Assembly: GCA_018815325.1 (NCBI GenBank)
Contig: JAHIYE010000014.1
Coordinates: forward strand, 62,001 to 126,000
DNA from: Gammaproteobacteria bacterium
GTDB lineage: Bacteria; Pseudomonadota; Gammaproteobacteria; Burkholderiales; Burkholderiaceae_C
Reading direction: 5' to 3'
Length of the DNA stretch: 64,000 bases
Part shown: positions 63,905-64,000 of the stretch, piece by piece
How the letters are laid out: each line of letters starts with the position of its first letter
Position numbering within the stretch: the first letter of the stretch is position 1
Made by a program: the position numbers and the translations under genes
The notes under the pieces: model-generated
What the model saw: only the letters and a program-made list of their open reading frames with translations
Databases searched by the model: none
Told to the model about the DNA's origin: nothing

Positions 63905-64000
63905 CTAAGGGCGCACCGAGGCGAGTGACTGCGCCATCATTTCGTAGTCCTTGAGTTTTTCCACAGCCCGCTGGCGCTGCGCGGCGCTGGTGCTGTTGTG
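63905..64000 (-). CDS. C-terminal end of an unidentified gene (partial)
   Basis: An open frame enters from the right border on the minus strand and stops at a TAG (63905-63907). The 31 visible residues, ending LKDYEMMAQSLASVRP, form a helix rich in Arg, Lys and Gln (STSAAQRQRAVEKLKDYE). This resembles the end of DUF6279-type lipoproteins, but the piece is too short to decide. Confidence 0.45.
   Translation of the reverse strand, partial: HNSTSAAQRQRAVEKLKDYEMMAQSLASVRP

Overview
The window looks like a GC-rich chromosome segment of a betaproteobacterium, most likely order Burkholderiales, family Comamonadaceae. The evidence is the double-length (tandem) UvrA, the gene orders rplM-rpsI and phoH-ybeY, an S-adenosylhomocysteine riboswitch in front of ahcY-tlyA-metF, a Bug-type solute-binding protein beside AtuA-like genes, and the protein sequences in general. 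There are no rRNA or tRNA genes and no CRISPR array.

Layout. 1-9.2 kb: the 3' part of a tandem UvrA, a HAD-IIB phosphatase, an alpha/beta hydrolase and prfC. 9.4-12.7 kb: promoter, SAH riboswitch, then ahcY, tlyA and metF with overlapping ends, a methionine-cycle operon. 12.7-24.6 kb: an EamA exporter, rlmJ, a membrane Ser/Thr kinase, rplM-rpsI with promoter and terminator, an envelope/Fe-S group (coiled-coil protein, bactofilin, erpA, anmK, M23 peptidase), then tyrS, a cation efflux protein and dtd. 24.6-29.6 kb: an AtuA-like/Bug cluster with a divergent LysR regulator.

29.6-34.2 kb is the accessory island. Small plus-strand genes (a propeller-like membrane protein, a 34-codon ORF, a HigBA-like toxin-antitoxin pair, a HAD phosphatase, a SnoaL-like protein) lie tail-to-tail with ybeY. 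Three ORFs have their stop codon inside an attC-like integron recombination site. Each of these three sites is followed directly by a copy of the 3' end of ybeY: two are decayed pseudogene copies and the last is the intact gene. Two remnants of an IS110/IS1111-type transposase start lie next to exact GTTAGGC core sites. No integrase gene is visible, so this looks like a cassette cluster without integrase that has also duplicated the end of ybeY.

34.2-49.5 kb: phoH, ruvA, a periplasmic alpha-carbonic anhydrase, ruvB, a fusion of an alkylglycerol-monooxygenase-like hydroxylase with a lysoplasmalogenase-like domain, a D-amino-acid PLP enzyme, a histidine phosphatase, a DUF4136 lipoprotein, ttcA, folB with a pteridine-reductase-like SDR, a MidA-like methyltransferase, and a trehalose operon (otsA, GH15) whose otsB is reduced to an 85-codon remnant. 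49.5-64 kb: an odd amidohydrolase, a TrxC-like thioredoxin, a ROK glucokinase and a glucose/mannose-type ABC importer with a 22-codon leader ORF, then galU, cca, a GST, an NDUFA9-like epimerase, a soluble lytic transglycosylase, 5-formyl-THF cyclo-ligase, gluconokinase and one partial gene.

A second signal cuts across the window: six copies of a 54-bp repeat that align without gaps. Three are translated in the same frame inside unrelated genes (the ether-lipid fusion, the SDR, cca), one is antisense inside the HAD-IIB gene, and two cover the ybeY and pseudo-ybeY start regions. It behaves like a coding-tolerated dispersed palindromic element.
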